Positions 1-9,996 are shown, counted from the first letter of the stretch. The stretch is DNA of 64,000 bases from JBMNGN01 sp050949865 (GCA_050949865.1 JBMNGN010000002.1:124001-188000), one strand, 5' to 3'. The notes: generated by a model from the letters alone, not told the origin. Program-made: numbers and translations.

Positions 1-2
1 TC

Positions 3-1058
3 GTATTGATTTGTCTAATCTTGCTGTTTGCTTTTACTTTATCGGGTTGTGGCGGCAGCAGCGGAGACAGCTCCAGTGATTCCGGACAGACAGATAATTC
101 TGGTACCCCAGGAGAAAAGACTAATTTTGTGTTCTTATCCGGCCCGACAGGCACTACCTGGTATTCACAGGCCTCAGCCTTACCTGCCATTGTCAGCAAG
201 GAATATGATTGGAAAGTAGATGTTCGACCGGGGTCTGCCATCAGCAATGTCATAATGATCGAAGAAGGGAAAGCGGACTTGGGCCTGACCTATTCATCCT
301 TCTTGGGAGCTATGGCCCGGGGGGAAGTTGTAGCCCAACAGGGAGAAAATGAATACTTTACAGAACCGATAAAAAATACTATGCAATTGTTTAATTCTAC
401 AACAGGTGCTTATTATTTACTGGTAGACGCCAATTCCCCGTATTACAATATAAGTGATTTGAAAGGAAAACCTATAAGATATGTAACTTACCCGGCCGGT
501 TTTACCGCCAAATTTGTCCCGGAGAAAATGCTGGAGTTACATGGGATACAGCTTTCCGATTTTGAAAAAGCCGGCGGAAAGGTGATTACCGTCAGTAAAT
601 ATCAGGAGGCCTGTGACCTGCTGGCCAAAGGCCAGGTAGACTGCATCGCCTATGTGGCAGCCGCCAATTCCCAGGTAGCAGCCCTTACAGAACTGGAATC
701 CCAGAGGGAGTTCAGGATCCTAGAGCTGGATAAAGAAGTGGTACCTGAAATCACCGCCAAAATACCGGTATCCCTAATTACCATACCGGCAGGGCTACAG
801 AAAAGCATTAAAAAGGATACCGAGGCAATAGGTGACATTACAGTCTGGGTATGCAGCAAGGACTTATCCGAAGAAACAGTTGAAAAAATGTGCGATGCGG
901 TATTGAAAAATATGGATGTAATGGCCGAAACGGCGAATACCGAATTTGAAGGATTTACTGCTAAAGAGATGAGCAGGATAGCTGGAGTGGGTGATCAGAT
1001 ACCCTATCATCCCGGGGCAGTAAAGTTTTTTGCCAAACATGGCATTGAAGTTAAATAA
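3..1058 (+). CDS. TAXI-family TRAP transporter solute-binding lipoprotein (5' partial)
   Basis: This is an extracytoplasmic solute-binding protein of the TAXI (TRAP-associated) type, which delivers an organic anion to a fused TRAP permease. The visible N-terminus is a hydrophobic helix ending in a lipobox (LSGC), so the protein should be lipid-anchored outside the membrane. The ligand-binding core follows, with the family motif LSGPTGTTWYS and a long periplasmic-binding fold ending in HPGAVKFFAKHG. The paralog at 1261 has a longer charged N-terminus before its lipobox, and the frame here is open to the window edge. The true start is therefore most likely upstream of base 1, although a TTG at base 6 could serve. 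It precedes a second TAXI protein and two TRAP permeases. The family is sure; the substrate is unknown. Confidence 0.9.
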   Translation, partial: VLICLILLFAFTLSGCGGSSGDSSSDSGQTDNSGTPGEKTNFVFLSGPTGTTWYSQASALPAIVSKEYDWKVDVRPGSAISNVIMIEEGKADLGLTYSSFLGAMARGEVVAQQGENEYFTEPIKNTMQLFNSTTGAYYLLVDANSPYYNISDLKGKPIRYVTYPAGFTAKFVPEKMLELHGIQLSDFEKAGGKVITVSKYQEACDLLAKGQVDCIAYVAAANSQVAALTELESQREFRILELDKEVVPEITAKIPVSLITIPAGLQKSIKKDTEAIGDITVWVCSKDLSEETVEKMCDAVLKNMDVMAETANTEFEGFTAKEMSRIAGVGDQIPYHPGAVKFFAKHGIEVK

Positions 1059-1081
1059 ACTGAATAGATCAACACCGTATC

Positions 1082-1108
1082 AAGGGGCTATGAAAAGCAT
1101 AGCCCCTT
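1082..1108 (+). terminator. Stem-loop after first TAXI gene
   Basis: An 11-bp perfect stem (AAGGGGCTATG with its complement) encloses a 5-nt loop 23 bases after the stop codon. The T-tract behind it is weak. It may act as a partial terminator or as an mRNA 3'-end stabiliser, which would raise binding-protein expression over the permeases. That role is inference. Confidence 0.6.
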
Positions 1109-1260
1109 TATGTAACAATTTGGTTATAAAGGAGGAAAATGGATAATAAATATGGAAACATATAAATAGTATAGCTACATATAGTATTGTAATTCATTGG
1201 AAAGGGGGGCAATGGTTTAAAAGTATTGCTATTGGCAGAATTTAAAGGGGGGTAGTATTT

Positions 1261-2325
1261 ATGTTTAAGAAAAAGATTAGAAGAAAAAGAATAGGTTTGC
1301 TGTTGGTAATGGCTGTTTTAGTTTTAACCTCATTCAGTCTGCTGGCTGGATGCGGTAGCAGTCAATCCGGTTCTGATAGTGCCGAAACCATTGACATTCT
1401 CAGCGGCCCTGCAGGTGCAGCCTGGTATGCAATAGGGTCTGGCTACGCCGGGATTTTAAAAACGGAATTGGGCTGGAATGCAAGTGTATTAACCGGCGCT
1501 GCCGTAAGCAACGTAGTCAATATAGACCAAGAGAGAGCGGATCTGGGCTTGACTTTTACCTCCTACTTGCCGGCTATGGCTAAAGGCGGGGAGGTAATAG
1601 TAGAAGTTGATGGCATTAAGTATTTTCAAGAACCGGTTAAGAATACCAGAATCATGTGCTATACCGGTACTGCAGTGTATCCGCTGATAGTAGATGCCAA
1701 ATCACCCTACAAGACGGTCGCGGACCTTAAGGATAAGCCAATCAGATATGTTACCTATCCCCAGGGTTTTAGCGCCAGGTATGTACCCGACCAAATCTTG
1801 AATGAATATGGTATTACCCATGAAAGTATTGAGAAAGCCGGGGGCAAGGTAATTATAGTAAGCAAATATACTGAAGCCACCGATTTGCTTGCCAAGGGCC
1901 AGGCAGATGTAATCAGTTTTGCCACTTCGGTAGTAACCCAGGCAGCAGCCCTATCCGAATTAGAAGCTCAGAAACCTTTCCGGGTCTTAACTACCGATGA
2001 TGAAGTAATGGATAAATTAATGCAGAAATACCCGTTGGAAAAAGTAGTTTACAAAAAGGGAATTCATGAGAGTGTAACCGAAGACGTGACCATGCTTTCT
2101 GACATAACCGTCTGGATTGTTCCCGCCAGCCTCCCTGATGAAAAAGTGGAAAAGATGCTCGACGCACTTCTGGCCAGAATAGAGACCCTGGCCGAAATAG
2201 CCTCAGTTGAATTACATGGGTTTACGGCCAAGGACCTGGGCCGGATGATTGGAAAAGGTGAACAGCCGCCTTTGCATCCTGGAGCAGTTAAATTCTTTAC
2301 CAAGCACGGAGTAGAAGTAAATTAA
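1261..2325 (+). CDS. TAXI-family TRAP transporter solute-binding lipoprotein
   Basis: This is the second TAXI binding protein, 354 aa, and a clear paralog of the gene just upstream. A charged N-terminus (KKKIRRKR) and a hydrophobic helix lead to the lipobox LLAGC at about residue 31, marking a lipoprotein signal peptide. The core carries LSGPAGAAWYA, ADLGLTFTSY and the terminal HPGAVKFFTKHG, all shared with the first copy. A strong AAAGGGGGG Shine-Dalgarno lies just before the ATG. The gene sits 75 bases ahead of the first TRAP permease, and the order SBP-SBP-permease-permease suggests duplication of an SBP-permease pair. The ligand is probably a small carboxylate, but the sequence does not say which. 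Confidence 0.93.
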   Translation: MFKKKIRRKRIGLLLVMAVLVLTSFSLLAGCGSSQSGSDSAETIDILSGPAGAAWYAIGSGYAGILKTELGWNASVLTGAAVSNVVNIDQERADLGLTFTSYLPAMAKGGEVIVEVDGIKYFQEPVKNTRIMCYTGTAVYPLIVDAKSPYKTVADLKDKPIRYVTYPQGFSARYVPDQILNEYGITHESIEKAGGKVIIVSKYTEATDLLAKGQADVISFATSVVTQAAALSELEAQKPFRVLTTDDEVMDKLMQKYPLEKVVYKKGIHESVTEDVTMLSDITVWIVPASLPDEKVEKMLDALLARIETLAEIASVELHGFTAKDLGRMIGKGEQPPLHPGAVKFFTKHGVEVN

Positions 2326-2400
2326 CCTTCATTTATTTATGGTAGAGATTAGTGATACTGCTCTGGATAGGGTCCAGGGGAAAAGAAAGGGGGAGTATTA

Positions 2401-4299
2401 ATGAATTCGATACTTAAGGGATTAAATCACGATAAGGTTATTGATTTTTTCGCAGCCCTTTTAACCTTGTACACTGCACAAATAATCTTAATTGGTCCTG
2501 TATGGGGGTATGTCAGGTCCCTGGCTTTGTTCCTGTTAATCGGTATGGTTTTGGCCTTTGCCATATACCGGGGTGGTACAAGTCCTTTCATGGCTAAAAT
2601 AAACATACTTGATTATCTTTGCATGATCCTTTCAGTGGCCAGCATGGGTTACATGATATACAACTATAATCATATTATGACCAGGGTGGAGTACCTCACT
2701 TCCATCAGACCGGCTGAATACATCCTGGCAATAATAGCGGTTGTGCTTATATTGGAAGCAACCCGCAGGATTATAGGGATGCCTATGGTTTTGGTAGTTT
2801 TATTCTTTATGTTTTATGCCTGGGCAGGAAAGTTTATCGGAGGGCAGTTTGGACATAATGGATTTTCCCCGGCCTGGATAGTTGATACCTTATACCTAAC
2901 CTCCCGCGGGATTTTCGGGCTGCCGGTCAATGTTGTGGTAACCCTTGCTTATACCTTTGTCCTGTATGGTATTATCCTGGACGAATTGGGAATACTCAAA
3001 AGTTTCATGGATTTTGCCAACCGGCTTTTTGGCCGGGCTGATGGGGCTTCAGCCAAAACAGCAATTGTAAGCGGGGTGTTTCTGGGGATGGCCAATGGGA
3101 TGCCCATGTCAACCACTTATATGGTAGGATTTCCTACTATCCCCGAGATGATTAAGGGTGGTTATCCACGGCATACCGCCGGAGCAATTGCTGCGGTAGC
3201 GGGAACCGCTGCCGGACTGATGCCTCCAATGCTTGGTTTAGCTGCCTTTGTGCTGGCTCAATACATGGGGGTTCCGTACATTGAAGTGTGCAAGTATACT
3301 TTACTGCCTGCCCTGCTATTCTACTTCGCCTTCTTATTTACAATTCACTTTGAAGCCAAGAAATTTGGGGTAAAGGGCATGGATATGGTCTTAGTTCCTT
3401 TTAAAGAGATACTAGCCGAAGGTTTCTACATTTTCCTAATCAGCATTGCTGTATTGATGTATTTTCTAATGACTTTCAACCCCGTAGGCTTATCGGCTTT
3501 ATATGCCTGTGTTACGGCCCTGATCCTGGGGGCCTTAAGGAAAAAAGAGCACCGGATGACCTTTAAGACCTTTTACAGGATACTGGCCAGGGCGGGAAGG
3601 ACTTCGGTCTATATTGCTGTAGCCTGTGCTGCGGCCGGGATTATAATAGGATTGTTGATCGAAACCGGGCTCAATTTGAAATTTGCCAGTTTAATCTATG
3701 CCTTTGGAGAGGTTAACCTGGTATCACCGCCCTAATCATAGCGGCCTCTGACCATTATAGTTTTGAGTATGGGTATGCCGTCTATCTCCGCCTATATTAC
3801 CGGGATAGCGGTTTTTGGCCCGGCTTTAATCGACCTGGGCCTGGTTCCGGCAACAGTACATTTGTTTGTATTCTATTATGCCACCTTATATGCCATAACC
3901 CCGCCGGTAGCATTTGCCGCCTATGCCGGTGCCCAGCTGGCTGAAACCGATCCGATAAAGACCGGTTTTGAAGGGATGCGATTGGCCATCCTTACCTATT
4001 TAATACCGTTCATATTTGTTTTTGACCCGGCATATCTGCTGCTGCTGGAATACTGGACATTGCAAAAGGTGTTGATGTTTATCATCTTTGTTATACCCGG
4101 ATTAGTGTTTTTTGCCAGCGGACTTGCCGGGTTCCTGCTGCACAAGATGTCCTTAACGGAAAAGGGCCTGGCAATTGCCGGAGGCTTGGCCATGATTTCT
4201 CCTTTCCTGCCAGCCAAGATTGCAGGACTGGCACTAATGGTGCTGGTTCTGACCAAACAGAAACTGAGCCTAAAAACAGCTCAGGATATAGCTGCTTAA
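2401..4299 (+). pseudogene. Fused TRAP transporter permease (TAXI type), broken by indels near 3721-3751
   Basis: This would be a roughly 630-aa multi-pass membrane protein joining the small (DctQ-like) and large (DctM-like) TRAP subunits, which imports substrate with a cation gradient. Residues 1-444 and the segment from 3763 onward both match the intact paralog at 5021. Between them the frame meets TAA at 3733 and TAG at 3739. Reading the next frame from 3723 gives the expected helix (ITALIIAAS) before the original frame resumes at TIIVLSMGM. Relative to the paralog this is two extra bases near 3721 and one near 3750, so the length change is a multiple of three. The rest is well conserved. 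It is either a recent pseudogene or a sequencing/assembly error. A GGGGGAG Shine-Dalgarno precedes the start. Confidence 0.85.
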
Positions 4300-4338
4300 C
4301 CCCGGATACTACCAGGTTTAAGTTATAAAAATATTCCG

Positions 4339-4377
4339 AAATTTACCCTGGTTGGCCCAAAAACCAGGGTAAATTTT
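4339..4377 (+). terminator. Rho-independent terminator-like stem-loop
   Basis: A perfect 15-bp inverted repeat (AAATTTACCCTGGTT and its complement) with a short loop lies 40 bases after the broken permease. The 3' arm ends in a short T run. It separates the first SBP-permease unit from the second permease. Confidence 0.75.
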
Positions 4378-5020
4378 GCTCCTAATCCTCCTGTAGAGCT
4401 GACTTCTAATCATCTCGTTATACGTTATATATGGAATGATTTAAATGGGGATGGAATATTTATAGTTAGGAATCTGCCCTAATAAACGTAAAATAAAACC
4501 ATAAATACATTATGTTCGATTGTTAGGAAATATTTTGCAATATAAGGAGGAAAAAGTAAAACTTTATAGAATTTGTGAATTAGTTGGGCGTGCTATCTAG
4601 TATATCAGGGGGGAGGGGGAACATTTAACCATTGGCCTAATTAGGCCAGGAATAGATTATGAACTAGATATATATATATGCCAGATTTGAAAAGCAAACT
4701 GAGATGGGCTTAATGCAATTAGTCATAAGGGATGTTTTTCTTGGATTAGCCCGGTGCTCTCCGCTTTACTCGCTCAAAGGACAGCCGTAAATATCTTTCA
4801 AGCCCAGGGTCTGACCCTGGTGGATTGGCCGGGTGGAGGTAACTTATAAGCTTCACCCGCAGCGGAATAAAAGTGGAGGCAGTTTGTATATTTCGCCCAA
4901 TCGATCTCATACTGCCTTGCTATTTGGTAATACCCTCGGTAGATAAGGGCTCTGGGGCTAATAGAAAACAATTAGTAATGGATTGTAAGTATACGGTTTT
5001 AATTAAGGAGGGGTTTGTGT
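4378..5020 (+). other. Long intergenic/leader region before second TRAP permease
   Basis: I see no convincing protein-coding stretch here. It contains a perfect 7-bp hairpin (CCAGGGT-CTG-ACCCTGG, 4804-4820) without a T-tract, AT-rich blocks near 4440-4560 and 4670, and several AAGGAGG or GGAGGGGG stretches not followed by open frames. It could hold the promoter and a structured leader of the downstream permease, or the debris of a lost binding-protein gene. No riboswitch class was recognised. Confidence 0.4.
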
Positions 5021-6931
5021 TTGGAAACGGTACGTAAGTTTAATGCAGATAGCCTTATTGACCTGATTGGTGCGGCATTGACCGTATTTACTTTAAGTAT
5101 AATTATCATTGGCCCAGTGTTAGGCTATGGCAGATCGCTGGCCATCTTTTTGGGGGTCAGCTTGATTCTGACCTTTTATATTTATAAAGGCGGGACCAGC
5201 CCGTTCTGGTCGAAATTCAACTTCGTTGACGCTATATGGATGATTTTAGCCTTGGTAACTATGGGCTATCTAATATTTAACAACGCCCATATTATAAGCC
5301 GTATTGAGTATGTTACCGAAATAACCCAGCTGGAATATATTTTAGGGGTCTTAACCATAATTGTTACCCTGGAGGCAACCAGAAGGGCAATCGGCCTGCC
5401 TATGGTACTGGTGTGTTTGTTTTTATTGGCTTACCTGTGGTTTGGTAAATATTTAACCGGGTATTTCGGCCACGGCGGATTTGGCTTGGATTGGATAATA
5501 GATACCATGTACCTGACCACCAGGGGAATATTCGGCAGCCCGCTCTGGGTAGTTGTGACCCTGGCCTATACTTTTATATTGTACGGGTTGTGTTTGGAGG
5601 AAATGGGAGTCCTTCAGACCTTCCTGGATTTTGCCAACAAGATATTCGGCAAGGCTGATGGGGCTTCAGCCAAGACCGCCATCGCCAGCGGTGTTCTGAT
5701 GGGTATGGCCAGCGGGCTCCCCATGTCAACCACCTACCTCATAGGTTTCCCAACTATACCCAAGATGATCGAGGGGGGTTATCCCAAAGTAACCGCAGGA
5801 GCCACCGCTGCTGTAGCCGGTACCGCTGCCCAGCTGATGCCGCCGATGCTGGGGGTTGCAGCCTTCGTTCTCGCCCAGTACATGGGGATACCTTATATTA
5901 AGGTCTGCCAGTTCACCTTATTGCCGGCCTTGATGTTCTATTTTGCCTTCTACTGGACGGTTCATTTCGAAGCCAAGAAATTCGGGGTTAAAGGAATGGG
6001 TGAGATGGATAAAACCATGGGGCAGATATTCTCTGAAGGCTTTTATATCTTCGTAATAAGCATCCTGGTACTGCTGTTTTTCCTGTTCCAGTTCACCCCG
6101 GTCGGATTGGCGGCTGCTTATGCCTGTGGAGTAGCCCTGGTACTGGGCATATTCAAAAAGACCGATCGCTTGAATTTTGCCAAATTTTACAAAATACTAT
6201 GCAGGACTGGAAGACTGTCGGCTTATATAGCCATGGCCTGTGCTGCTGCCGGTATTATAACCGGGCTGTTAATTGAAACCGGACTCAACCTCAAGTTTGC
6301 TACCTTGATCCTGTCATTAGGAGCAGGCAATATTTGGGCAGCATTGATTTTGTCAGCCGTTGCCATCCTGATCCTGAGCATGGGTATGCCTTCCATCCCG
6401 GCCTATATAACCGGTATAGCTGTTTTCGGTTCGGCCCTGATGGAGCTTGATTTCTATCCAGCTGCAGTGCATATTTTTGTCTTCTACTATGCTACTCTCT
6501 ATGCCATTACTCCACCGGTGGCTTTTGCGGCTTATGCCGGCGCCCAGATATCGGGAAGTGACGCAGTAGCAACAGGATTTGAGGGCATGCGGCTGGGAAT
6601 GCTGACTTATTTGATTCCGATGATATTTATCTTTGACCCGGCCTTCCTGCTTATACCCGAATACTGGTCAGTTCAGAAGGTCATTATGTTTATAGTCTTC
6701 GTAGTTCCGGGATTAATTCTCTTTGCCTCCGGAATGGCCGGATACTGGAGCGACAGACTGAAGGTTGTTGATCGGGCTCTGGCTATTGCCGGCGGATTAA
6801 TGATGGTCGCTCCATTTACGATTCCCAAGTTTATAGGGTTCGCGATTCTTATTTATACCATATTTAAACAAGGGGTTGTATCCAATCTCTTAAAAAGGCC
6901 GAGCAAGGCTGAAACCGAGCAAAAGATGTAG
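5021..6931 (+). CDS. Fused TRAP transporter permease, 4TM/12TM type (TAXI system)
   Basis: This intact 636-aa membrane protein combines the small and large TRAP permease subunits in one chain, the usual partner of TAXI binding proteins. Several hydrophobic helices come first, followed by the large-subunit segment with GLPMSTTYLIGFPTIP, AQLMPPMLGVAAFVLAQYMG and a second inverted-topology half with MGMPSIPAYITGIAVFG. The frame can be read from TTG 5015, but TTG 5021 lies eight bases after AAGGAGG and matches the N-terminus of the paralog, so 5021 is preferred. Its close similarity to the broken copy at 2401 shows a local duplication. If that copy is truly dead, this one probably serves both binding proteins. 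Confidence 0.93.
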   Translation: METVRKFNADSLIDLIGAALTVFTLSIIIIGPVLGYGRSLAIFLGVSLILTFYIYKGGTSPFWSKFNFVDAIWMILALVTMGYLIFNNAHIISRIEYVTEITQLEYILGVLTIIVTLEATRRAIGLPMVLVCLFLLAYLWFGKYLTGYFGHGGFGLDWIIDTMYLTTRGIFGSPLWVVVTLAYTFILYGLCLEEMGVLQTFLDFANKIFGKADGASAKTAIASGVLMGMASGLPMSTTYLIGFPTIPKMIEGGYPKVTAGATAAVAGTAAQLMPPMLGVAAFVLAQYMGIPYIKVCQFTLLPALMFYFAFYWTVHFEAKKFGVKGMGEMDKTMGQIFSEGFYIFVISILVLLFFLFQFTPVGLAAAYACGVALVLGIFKKTDRLNFAKFYKILCRTGRLSAYIAMACAAAGIITGLLIETGLNLKFATLILSLGAGNIWAALILSAVAILILSMGMPSIPAYITGIAVFGSALMELDFYPAAVHIFVFYYATLYAITPPVAFAAYAGAQISGSDAVATGFEGMRLGMLTYLIPMIFIFDPAFLLIPEYWSVQKVIMFIVFVVPGLILFASGMAGYWSDRLKVVDRALAIAGGLMMVAPFTIPKFIGFAILIYTIFKQGVVSNLLKRPSKAETEQKM

Positions 6932-6945
6932 AATAGATATTAAAC

Positions 6946-6976
6946 TCGCCAGGTGGTAAGAGTAAGCCACCTGGCG
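6946..6976 (+). terminator. Terminator-like stem-loop after TRAP permease
   Basis: An 11-bp perfect stem (TCGCCAGGTGG and its complement) with a 9-nt loop lies 15 bases after the stop codon. It is followed by a T-rich but interrupted tract (TGTTGTATTTG). Confidence 0.65.
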
Positions 6977-7219
6977 ATGTTGTATTTGACTGGCAATTTT
7001 AAGGAAGAAAGGAGGGAATAGACATTAATTGATGATTAAGGGGTGGGCTCTGTAGGCCAGTTCAGTTTGGGGAACGGATTAAGAACAGTGAGTTAAAGAT
7101 ATTTTTTGCCTATTAACTGGGGAGGGTAAGGAGGATAGAGAGATTAAAGGGCTACCATAGACTATAGACCATCGGTACCCTGGCTGATTAATACTATTTA
7201 ATTAAAGGGGGACTATAAT

Positions 7220-9061
7220 GTGGAATTTAAATACGACGTAAGAGATTTACAGTTTATTTTAAAGGAATGGTTGCCTACAGAAGAGGTATTAGCCTGTGAC
7301 AGGTTTAAAGATTATTTTTCCATGGAAGATATAGATCCGTTATTAAACGAAGGGTATAAGATTGCCCGGGAAGTGGTTAGCCCGATTAATGCAGAGGGTG
7401 ATAAGATAGGGATTAAGTTTGAAAACGGGGTTGTTACGCCTGCCCCAGGATTTAGCGAGGTCTACCGTTTTCTCCAGGAAAATGGATGGGGATCCAGCAG
7501 TGAGTGTATAGAACTGGAGGGGGGTATGCCGTTACTTATAGCCAAGGCTATCAGTGAAATGTTCAGCGGAGCCTGTACTGCCATTAAAAGCTATGTCGGC
7601 CTGACTACCGGGGTTTCCAACCTGTTGATCAAGTTTGGTACCGAACAGGACAAGGAACGGTTTTTACCCAAATTACTGAGCGGAGATTGGCAGGGTACTA
7701 TGTGCTTAACTGAACCAAACGCCGGTTCTGATGTGCCTGATATAGTAACTAGAGCTTACCCAACCGATGATCCGCTGATTTATAAGATAAAGGGAACCAA
7801 GATGTTCATTACCGGCGGTGATACTGGCATATGCGAAAACACTATTCATATGGTTCTGGCACGTCCTGAGGGAGGTGCACCCGGATCAGCCGGTATTGGT
7901 CTTTATATAGTGCCCAAGATATGGGTAAATGAAGATGGCAGCCTGGGAAAACCCAACGATGTGGTAACTGTATCCTTAGAACACAAGATGGGGTTGAAGG
8001 CCCAGGCTACTGCTTTATTGAACTTTGGGGAGAATGACGAGTGTTACGGTATACGGTTAGGTCCTGCTCCTGATGAGAAGGGACGTTCTAGGGGATTAGC
8101 CATGATGTTTCATATGATGAATGAAGCAAGAATAAGCAGCGGACATGGGGCGAATGCTCAGGCCTCGGCTGCCTATTATTATGCCTCCCAGTACGCGGTA
8201 GAACGCATTCAGGGACGACCTTTTGGAGATAAGAGCCCCGCGGCCCAAAGGGTGCCTATTATAAAGCATGAAGATGTCAGAAGGATGCTGCTGGACATGA
8301 AAGCCCATACTGAGGGCATTCGGGCCATGATCTTCAGGGGTTTTTACCTGCTGGATATTGCCAATAACTCCAGTGACAAAGAAAAGGCTAAGCTGTACCA
8401 TTCTATTGCCGAGGTGTTTACTCCCCTGGTAAAATGTTACGCCAGTGAAGCGGCTTTGAATCTGGAGGCTGAAGCCATTCAAGTGCTGGGAGGGGTTGGA
8501 TATACCCAGGAGTATCCAGTTGAGCAGTACCTGAGGGATTCCAAGATTTTAACCATCTGGGAAGGTACATCCTACATTCAGGCCCAGGACCTGGTAAACC
8601 GGAAAATGCGAATGCAGGAAGGCAAACCGTTTGCAGCATGGATGAAGGTTATTGAAGATTTCATCCGCCAGAATGAAAATAACGCCGAGTTTAAAGAGGA
8701 CATCCAAATACTGGCCAAGGGCTATGGCTGTGTGGAAAAGGTAAAGGCGGTTTACGACTCCTGGTATGAGCAATTTGAGGAAAAGAAGAGCCTGATACCT
8801 TTGTATGCCGTTAAAGCCCTTTTTGTATGCGCCCAGGTCCAGGTAGCCCAGTGCTTGTTAGATCAGGCCTTGCTGGCTCAAAAGAAGCTGGCGGAGCTTC
8901 CATCTGACCACTATGACTGTTCCTTCTATAAAGGAAAGGTCGCCAGTGCCCAGTACTATGTAAGACAGGTATTGCCCAATGTCTTTACCTTAACCGATGT
9001 GATCGCGAGCGGTGATACCACCGTTCTCAACTGTCCGGAAGATGCCCTGGTAGTAAACTAA
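7220..9061 (+). CDS. Acyl-CoA dehydrogenase, long (about 600 aa) type
   Basis: This flavoenzyme oxidises an acyl-CoA to the 2,3-enoyl-CoA. At 613 aa it is longer than the common 380-aa type and matches the class with an extra C-terminal domain. The FAD/substrate motif CLTEPNAGSDVPD is near residue 165. The helical C-terminal dehydrogenase domain ends with IWEGTSYIQAQDLV, whose Glu is the usual catalytic base, at about residue 450. The extra domain fills the last 150 residues. The start is GTG 7220 after AAAGGGGGA; an ATG overlapping it at 7218 opens a different frame that stops at once. The gene stands alone between terminators, next to the TRAP cluster and CoA-transferase genes, which suggests use of an imported carboxylic acid. 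Chain-length specificity cannot be read here. Confidence 0.93.
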   Translation: MEFKYDVRDLQFILKEWLPTEEVLACDRFKDYFSMEDIDPLLNEGYKIAREVVSPINAEGDKIGIKFENGVVTPAPGFSEVYRFLQENGWGSSSECIELEGGMPLLIAKAISEMFSGACTAIKSYVGLTTGVSNLLIKFGTEQDKERFLPKLLSGDWQGTMCLTEPNAGSDVPDIVTRAYPTDDPLIYKIKGTKMFITGGDTGICENTIHMVLARPEGGAPGSAGIGLYIVPKIWVNEDGSLGKPNDVVTVSLEHKMGLKAQATALLNFGENDECYGIRLGPAPDEKGRSRGLAMMFHMMNEARISSGHGANAQASAAYYYASQYAVERIQGRPFGDKSPAAQRVPIIKHEDVRRMLLDMKAHTEGIRAMIFRGFYLLDIANNSSDKEKAKLYHSIAEVFTPLVKCYASEAALNLEAEAIQVLGGVGYTQEYPVEQYLRDSKILTIWEGTSYIQAQDLVNRKMRMQEGKPFAAWMKVIEDFIRQNENNAEFKEDIQILAKGYGCVEKVKAVYDSWYEQFEEKKSLIPLYAVKALFVCAQVQVAQCLLDQALLAQKKLAELPSDHYDCSFYKGKVASAQYYVRQVLPNVFTLTDVIASGDTTVLNCPEDALVVN

Positions 9062-9168
9062 ACAATGGCTATAATGTCCAGTCAAGAGTTAATATTTAGC
9101 AGAAGTTATGGTGATTGGCTGCAGCTAGCGGGGAACAGGCTGGAGATTAAAACTTAAAAACCAGGTAA

Positions 9169-9196
9169 AAAGGCAGGGATTCTGGTCCCTGCCTTT
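9169..9196 (+). terminator. Rho-independent terminator-like stem-loop
   Basis: A perfect 11-bp stem (AAAGGCAGGGA and its complement) with a 6-nt loop lies between the convergent acyl-CoA dehydrogenase and CoA-transferase genes. The A-rich and T-rich flanks suit termination from either side. Confidence 0.7.
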
Positions 9197-9244
9197 GGTT
9201 ATACGAATATATGACTGGGAAAAAGACCTGCAAGTAGCTGGCAA

Positions 9245-9856
9245 CTATATAAGCTGGCATTCCTGAACATTGTTGCTGATTTGGTAAATCACATATTTTA
9301 ACAGGCTTAAAGCGCCATCGGTCACTGAAACTTCACAGGTCTGGCCCTTGCCAGTGTTTTGGCGACTGATCAAGGCCAAAAGGATAGCGATCACAGGGTA
9401 CAATACTCCGCCGGCCATGTTGGCAATTTTGATGCCGGATAGGATTGAAATATCGGGCTGACTGAGGTTAAAGGAATTACTCAAATACTTCTGGTAATAA
9501 TCTTCCTCGTTTTGGGTGATTATATGGTCGCTGATGCAGCAATATACCAGCTTATCGTTAATCTTCTGCAATTCTATTAACCTGGTGTTCTCAATCGGGG
9601 CTGAACCATCGCTTACCAGTACATCGCTCTGCTCGGCCAGCCGGGAAAAGACTGCCTTGCCTTCCTCTTTCTCCAGATTCAAGGTGAAACTTTTTTTATT
9701 GCGCTTCATTAAATCATTGGACACATAATTGATACTGGTGTTTGACTCAATCTTGATTACCTCGGCCCCGAAATCGGCTAATATCTGGGTGCAAAACTGG
9801 CCATAAATATTATTGCATAAATCTATAACTCTAATTCCTTCCAGTGGTTGTGCCAT
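9245..9856 (-). CDS. CaiB/BaiF (family III) CoA-transferase, short form
   Basis: The N-terminal half of a family III CoA transferase is clear: GIRVIDLCNNIYGQFCTQILADFGAEVIKIE and later KKSFTLNLEKEEGKAVF. These enzymes move CoA between acyl groups and are normally near 380-420 aa, but this one is about 203 aa and stops at NVQECQLI. It lacks the second half. It may be a pseudogene, or a one-domain member that pairs with another subunit. ATG 9856 (MAQPLEG) is preferred over ATG 9871 because a GGGGGA Shine-Dalgarno sits eight bases before it. The Asp that normally forms the acyl-anhydride cannot be placed with confidence. A second truncated copy lies at 10865. Confidence 0.75.
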   Translation of the reverse strand: MAQPLEGIRVIDLCNNIYGQFCTQILADFGAEVIKIESNTSINYVSNDLMKRNKKSFTLNLEKEEGKAVFSRLAEQSDVLVSDGSAPIENTRLIELQKINDKLVYCCISDHIITQNEEDYYQKYLSNSFNLSQPDISILSGIKIANMAGGVLYPVIAILLALISRQNTGKGQTCEVSVTDGALSLLKYVIYQISNNVQECQLI

Positions 9857-9945
9857 TCTCCAATCCCCCATTAAAAAAACAAAACTTTATAAATTAAGGA
9901 TCCTAATTACTATTTTACCACTTATAACCATTAACAGCAATAAAA

Positions 9946-9969
9946 AGAAACCCCGGTTTCGGGGTTTCT
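9946..9969 (-). terminator. Rho-independent terminator of the UPF0173 hydrolase gene
   Basis: A 9-bp stem (AGAAACCCC and its complement) is followed on the minus strand by TTTTTATT. It lies 27 bases beyond the stop of the minus-strand hydrolase gene. Confidence 0.8.
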
Positions 9970-9996
9970 GTAAAGTTGGTCGCTTGTTTTTAAGGA

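Noticed and set aside
4804..4820. Perfect CCAGGGT-CTG-ACCCTGG hairpin as a terminator
   Set aside because: No T-tract follows, the loop is only three bases and no gene ends nearby; its role is unknown.
8096..8773. Minus-strand frames inside the acyl-CoA dehydrogenase gene
   Set aside because: They are shadows of a clearly conserved enzyme on the plus strand.
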